Origin: CAVPDE01 sp964580575
GTDB lineage: Bacteria > Desulfobacterota > DSM-4660 > Desulfatiglandales > HGW-15
NCBI GenBank assembly: GCA_964580575.1
Contig: CAZOLJ010000099.1
Location: forward strand, 1-14,667
Direction of reading: 5' to 3'
DNA length: 14,667 nt
Shown piece by piece: positions 11,781 through 14,667 of this stretch. A model generated the notes under the pieces. The model saw only the letters and a program-made list of their open reading frames with translations. It was not told the origin of the DNA and made no database searches. The first letter of the stretch is position 1. Each line of letters opens with the position of its first letter. The position numbers and the translations under genes are program-made.

Positions 11781-12122
11781 ATGAAAACAATGACTATCCA
11801 GGAAGTGAGCAACAGGGCCGGTATCTCCAAGCACACCCTGCGCTTCTGGGAAAGGGAACTGAACGGCGTGATCGTGCCCCTTCGCACCAAGGGGGGCCAG
11901 CGCCGCTACACCCTCGAACACCTCTTGGTGGTTGAAGAGATCAAGCGGCTCAAAAGCAAAGGCCACAGTCTCGACGACATCCGGCGCGACCTGAACCACC
12001 GGTTTAACACAGAGGAGGAACACTCCAATCACCAAAGGGCCGATATCCTCGCCAACAAGATCGCGGAAATGGTGCGCACCGCCATCTTCAGCTTCCTGGA
12101 AGACAAAACAGCGAAACAATGA
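11781..12122 (+). CDS. Short MerR-family DNA-binding regulator
   Basis: This 113-residue protein has an N-terminal MerR-type winged helix-turn-helix: MTIQEVSNRAGISKHTLRFW (from residue 4), then GGQRRYTLEHL and a second helical part (KRLKSKGHSLDDIRRDL). The C-terminal part is short (about 72-113) and lacks metal-binding cysteines or an effector domain, so it is probably not a metal or drug sensor. It could be constitutive, respond through a partner, or dimerise by the short tail. It lies 43 bases before the sugar transferase, so it is probably co-transcribed and may regulate this locus. The ribosome binding site is weak; an ATG at 11790 (MTIQ) is an alternative start. Confidence 0.82.
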   Translation: MKTMTIQEVSNRAGISKHTLRFWERELNGVIVPLRTKGGQRRYTLEHLLVVEEIKRLKSKGHSLDDIRRDLNHRFNTEEEHSNHQRADILANKIAEMVRTAIFSFLEDKTAKQ

Positions 12123-12165
12123 AAGCAAGGTACTTGTTCCGTATTCCTTGTTCTGATTTAACCCT

Positions 12166-13563
12166 ATGATCCACCTCTTCCGCCAATACTTCTCCATCCG
12201 CAAAGCCATCTTCATCCTCGGTGAAGGGGTGCTGATCTACTTTGCCGTAGCCCTGGCCTCCTTTGCCCTCATGTGGGAGGACATCACCTTTTCTTTTCTC
12301 CTTGAATGGGCGTGGTGGAAAATCCTTATCGTCACCCTCGTGGCCCAATTGAGTTTGTACTTCGACGACCTCTACGAAGTGCAGCCTGTCGGCAACATGG
12401 TCGAATTGGCCACCAGGCTCATCCAGTCCATCGGGATTACGTCCATTGTATTGGCCATCATCTATTTCCTATGGGAGGAGGCGATGATCGGCCGATGGAT
12501 TTTTTTTGTCAGCATCGTTTTCGTGATTTTTTTCCTCGTGTCGTGGAGATTCTTGTACGCTTACGCGGTCAAGAAAAAGCTGCTTACCGAAAAGGCCCTG
12601 ATCGTCGGCGACGGTGAACTGGCTGAAGATCTGCTGAAAGAGATCCGAAGCAGGCGGGACATCAGCTATGACGTCAGGCTGGTTATTGGACAGGGAAACG
12701 GAGACTATTCTCAGAACCAGCTCCAAGGGATCCCCATCCGGTACGGATTTGACAAGGTGTGCGATCTTGCCGAGGCAGAGCAGGTCTCGAACATCATTGT
12801 CGCCCTCGACCAGAAGCGAGGCGTAATGCCTTACAAGGAATTGCTGGAATGCAAAGTGAGAGGGTTTTCCATTATTGACGGTGAGAGTTTTTACGAAAGA
12901 ATCACGGGCAAGGTGCTGGTTGAAAAAATCAATCCGAGCTGGCTGATCTTCTCGGACGGTTTTGTAAAGTCGCCGGTAGCAAAATTCACGAAGAGGGTGG
13001 TGGGGTTCTTTCTATCGTCGATCATGCTGGTATTGCTCGCCCCATTGATCCTCATCGTGGCCATTGCTATCAAGCTCGACTCAAAAGGCCCTGTCCTGTT
13101 CAGTCAGGAAAGAGTCGGTGAAAATGGGAAAATGTTCACCCTTTATAAATTCAGGTCCATGAAGGCCGATGCCGAGGCAGTGAGCGGACCTGTTTGGGCC
13201 GAAGAGGACGACCCAAGGATCACAAGAGTGGGAAGGATCATCAGGAAACTTCGGATTGATGAACTGCCTCAGCTGTGGAATGTCCTGAAGGGGGACATGA
13301 GCATTGTGGGTCCAAGGCCGGAGCGCCCTTTTTTCGTGGAAAAACTGAAAAGCAAGGTGCCTTACTACAAGGAAAGATTTGCGGTGAAGCCGGGGGTGAC
13401 CGGGTGGGCCCAGGTCAAATACTCCTATGGCTCTACGGAAGAGGATGCCTTGGAGAAGCTGAAGTATGACCTCTACTACATCAAAAATATGTCACTGATC
13501 ATGGACCTGATGGTCATCTTCCACACCGTGAAGATCGTGCTCCTCGGCCGCGGCTCTAGGTAA
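12166..13563 (+). CDS. Exopolysaccharide polyprenyl-phosphate glycosyl-1-phosphate transferase (PEP-CTERM-associated EpsB type)
   Basis: This 465-residue membrane enzyme transfers a sugar-1-phosphate from a UDP-sugar to undecaprenyl phosphate, the first step of repeat-unit assembly at the inner membrane. Four hydrophobic segments occur near the N-terminus (about 13-35, 49-66, 86-103, 110-130). A Rossmann-like cytoplasmic domain follows (about 143-262, IVGDGELAEDLL), then a fifth hydrophobic segment (about 277-303) and the catalytic bacterial sugar transferase domain with KFRSM (328-332), the D365-E366 dyad in RIDELPQL, VGPRPERP (381-388) and KPGVTGWAQV (408-417). All key residues are present and the length is normal. 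The N-terminus MIHLFRQYFSIRKAIFI fits the exosortase-associated group (check TIGR03013). The sugar used is unknown. No clear ribosome binding site precedes it. Confidence 0.93.
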   Translation: MIHLFRQYFSIRKAIFILGEGVLIYFAVALASFALMWEDITFSFLLEWAWWKILIVTLVAQLSLYFDDLYEVQPVGNMVELATRLIQSIGITSIVLAIIYFLWEEAMIGRWIFFVSIVFVIFFLVSWRFLYAYAVKKKLLTEKALIVGDGELAEDLLKEIRSRRDISYDVRLVIGQGNGDYSQNQLQGIPIRYGFDKVCDLAEAEQVSNIIVALDQKRGVMPYKELLECKVRGFSIIDGESFYERITGKVLVEKINPSWLIFSDGFVKSPVAKFTKRVVGFFLSSIMLVLLAPLILIVAIAIKLDSKGPVLFSQERVGENGKMFTLYKFRSMKADAEAVSGPVWAEEDDPRITRVGRIIRKLRIDELPQLWNVLKGDMSIVGPRPERPFFVEKLKSKVPYYKERFAVKPGVTGWAQVKYSYGSTEEDALEKLKYDLYYIKNMSLIMDLMVIFHTVKIVLLGRGSR

Positions 13564-13573
13564 GAGGCCATCA

Positions 13574-13641
13574 GACAGGATCTACAGGATGTACAGGATA
13601 CTGGGTTTCGGACTGAACAGAAGAATCGTGTAAATCCTGTC
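13574..13641. repeat. 9-base tandem repeat with inverted copy before the PP-loop gene
   Basis: ACAGGAT occurs three times with a 9-base period (13575-13581, 13584-13590, 13593-13599), and ATCCTGTC at 13634-13641 is the exact reverse complement of 13574-13581. This GACAGGAT/ATCCTGTC type of unit is a dispersed intergenic repeat in many genomes. The bases right after it, CTAAGG, include the AAGG that may serve as ribosome binding site of the next gene. Confidence 0.65.
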
Positions 13642-13655
13642 TAAGGTTATTCGCC

Positions 13656-14666
13656 ATGAAAATATGCACGACCTGCGTTCTCCCTGAAACGTTCCCTGGG
13701 ATCTCTTTTGACGAGAAAGGGCGCTGCTCTTTTTGCCGAAGCTACAGAGGGCATGAAAACCAGGAGCAACTCAAAGAACGCTACAAGCAGAAATTCCTAA
13801 AACTGATTGAAGAAAAAAAGGGCCTTGGGTCGTATGACGCTCTTGTTGCTTACAGCGGTGGAAAGGACTCCACCTACACCCTGATGCTTTTGAAGAATGA
13901 ATTCAACCTTAAGGCCCTGGCCATAACCTTTGACCACGGCTTTGTATCCCCTGCAGCCTTCAGGAACATCCGCCACGTCACCAGCGTTCTGGATATGGAT
14001 CACATGACCGTAAAGCCCGGCACCGAGACCGTGAATGCAGTTTTTGCGCGATCCATGGCGCCCGAGATTTATCCCATCAAGGCGCTGGAGCGCGCCAGCT
14101 CGATCTGCAACTCCTGCATGAACCTCGTCAAGTCCTTCCTCCTCAAGACAGCGCTTGAAATGAGCGTCCCCATAATCATCTATGGCTGGTCGCCGGGGCA
14201 AGCGCCGGTCCAATCGTCTGTGTTCAAAACGAATGCCCCAATGATCCGTCAGATGCACAACGCAATGACCAAACCCATAAGACAAATGGTGGGAGACAGG
14301 CTTTCCGGTTTCATGCTCGAAGAACACCATTTCCAGAGTGAGGTTGGACCGCGTAAAGACCGATTTCCACACATGGTGAACCCGCTGGCCTTTGGCGGAT
14401 ACAACGAGGAGCAGATTCTCGTTAAGGTGAGAGGAATGGGCTGGGTTGACCCTAAGGACACGGACTCGAACTCGACAAACTGCCTCCTGAACAGCTTTGC
14501 GAATGAGGTTCACATGAAGCAGTTGGGCTTTCATCCCTATGCCTTCGAGATAGCAGGGCTGGTGCGGGAGGGGTACATGACGAGAGAAGATGGGCTGAAG
14601 AAGCTGTCGACGCCATCGGATCCGAAGATGGTGGAATACGTCAAAAACAAACTCGGAATCAAATAG
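13656..14666 (+). CDS. PP-loop ATPase related to N-acetyl-sugar amidotransferases (WbpG/WbuX-like)
   Basis: This 336-residue protein starts with a zinc-ribbon-like pair, C4-x2-C7 and C24-x2-C27, in the context CxxCVLPETFPGISFDExG. It then has the PP-loop SGGKDS (67-72), which adenylates a substrate carbonyl for attack by ammonia or sulfur. A second CxxC (C151, C154) lies in the middle. The N-terminus and PP-loop spacing resemble the sugar amidotransferases that turn an N-acetyl group into an acetamidino group using ammonia from a HisH-like partner, and the neighbouring sugar transferase makes a polysaccharide role likely. No HisH or HisF partner is in view, and the second CxxC could point to a thiolation reaction instead, so the reaction is left open. 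It begins 92 bases after the transferase and its stop codon is just inside the window. Confidence 0.82.
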   Translation: MKICTTCVLPETFPGISFDEKGRCSFCRSYRGHENQEQLKERYKQKFLKLIEEKKGLGSYDALVAYSGGKDSTYTLMLLKNEFNLKALAITFDHGFVSPAAFRNIRHVTSVLDMDHMTVKPGTETVNAVFARSMAPEIYPIKALERASSICNSCMNLVKSFLLKTALEMSVPIIIYGWSPGQAPVQSSVFKTNAPMIRQMHNAMTKPIRQMVGDRLSGFMLEEHHFQSEVGPRKDRFPHMVNPLAFGGYNEEQILVKVRGMGWVDPKDTDSNSTNCLLNSFANEVHMKQLGFHPYAFEIAGLVREGYMTREDGLKKLSTPSDPKMVEYVKNKLGIK

Positions 14667-14667
14667 G

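Noticed and set aside
13797..14534. 245-residue minus-strand open frame opposite the PP-loop gene
   Set aside because: Histidine- and valine-rich shadow of a gene with clear motifs; no start signal.

Overview
The window reads as a chromosomal stretch of a Gram-negative bacterium, most likely a member of the former Deltaproteobacteria (Desulfobacterota) or a close neighbour. The reasons are the moderately high GC content, the mix of housekeeping-like genes with an exosortase-type (XrtA/PEP-CTERM) exopolysaccharide gene set, a near-consensus sigma-54 promoter, and intergenic spacers full of short degenerate repeats. This placement is an inference from gene content and style, not from a marker gene.

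Left part (1-7602): an AMP-forming acyl-CoA synthetase on the minus strand, ending in a hairpin plus T-run, is divergent from an ABC-F ATPase across a 506-base spacer. Next come a small acidic protein of unknown function and a large protein joining an MrfA-type DEAD/DEAH helicase with Cys-cluster to a DEDD exonuclease domain like MrfB. The two are separate genes in Bacillus. The ABC-F to small-gene spacer and the small-gene to helicase spacer consist largely of short-period degenerate repeats (7 and 8 bases), which run into a stop codon and supply a ribosome binding site.

Middle part (7603-10228): an ExeA/GspA-like AAA ATPase with a transmembrane segment and C-terminal LysM domain, then a cytoplasmic BY-type tyrosine kinase with a C-terminal tyrosine cluster. 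Both match the ATPase and kinase types that accompany XrtA/PEP-CTERM exopolysaccharide loci.

Insertion (10229-11165): a vapBC-type toxin-antitoxin pair with its own promoter and a two-palindrome operator sits between the kinase and the rest of the polysaccharide genes.

Right part (11166-14667): a 615-base gene-free region holds a perfect 20-bp inverted repeat, a GC-rich repeat and a near-consensus sigma-54 promoter. It is followed by a co-directional MerR-like regulator, a polyprenyl-phosphate glycosyl-1-phosphate transferase (the likely first step of exopolysaccharide assembly) and a PP-loop ATPase related to N-acetyl-sugar amidotransferases. The layout suggests sigma-54 control of the regulator and initiating transferase, with the kinase and ATPase upstream helping to control export or polymer length. 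Exosortase, export channel and polymerase genes are not in the window, so the XrtA assignment rests on the three partner genes. tRNA and rRNA genes, CRISPR arrays and transposases were not seen.
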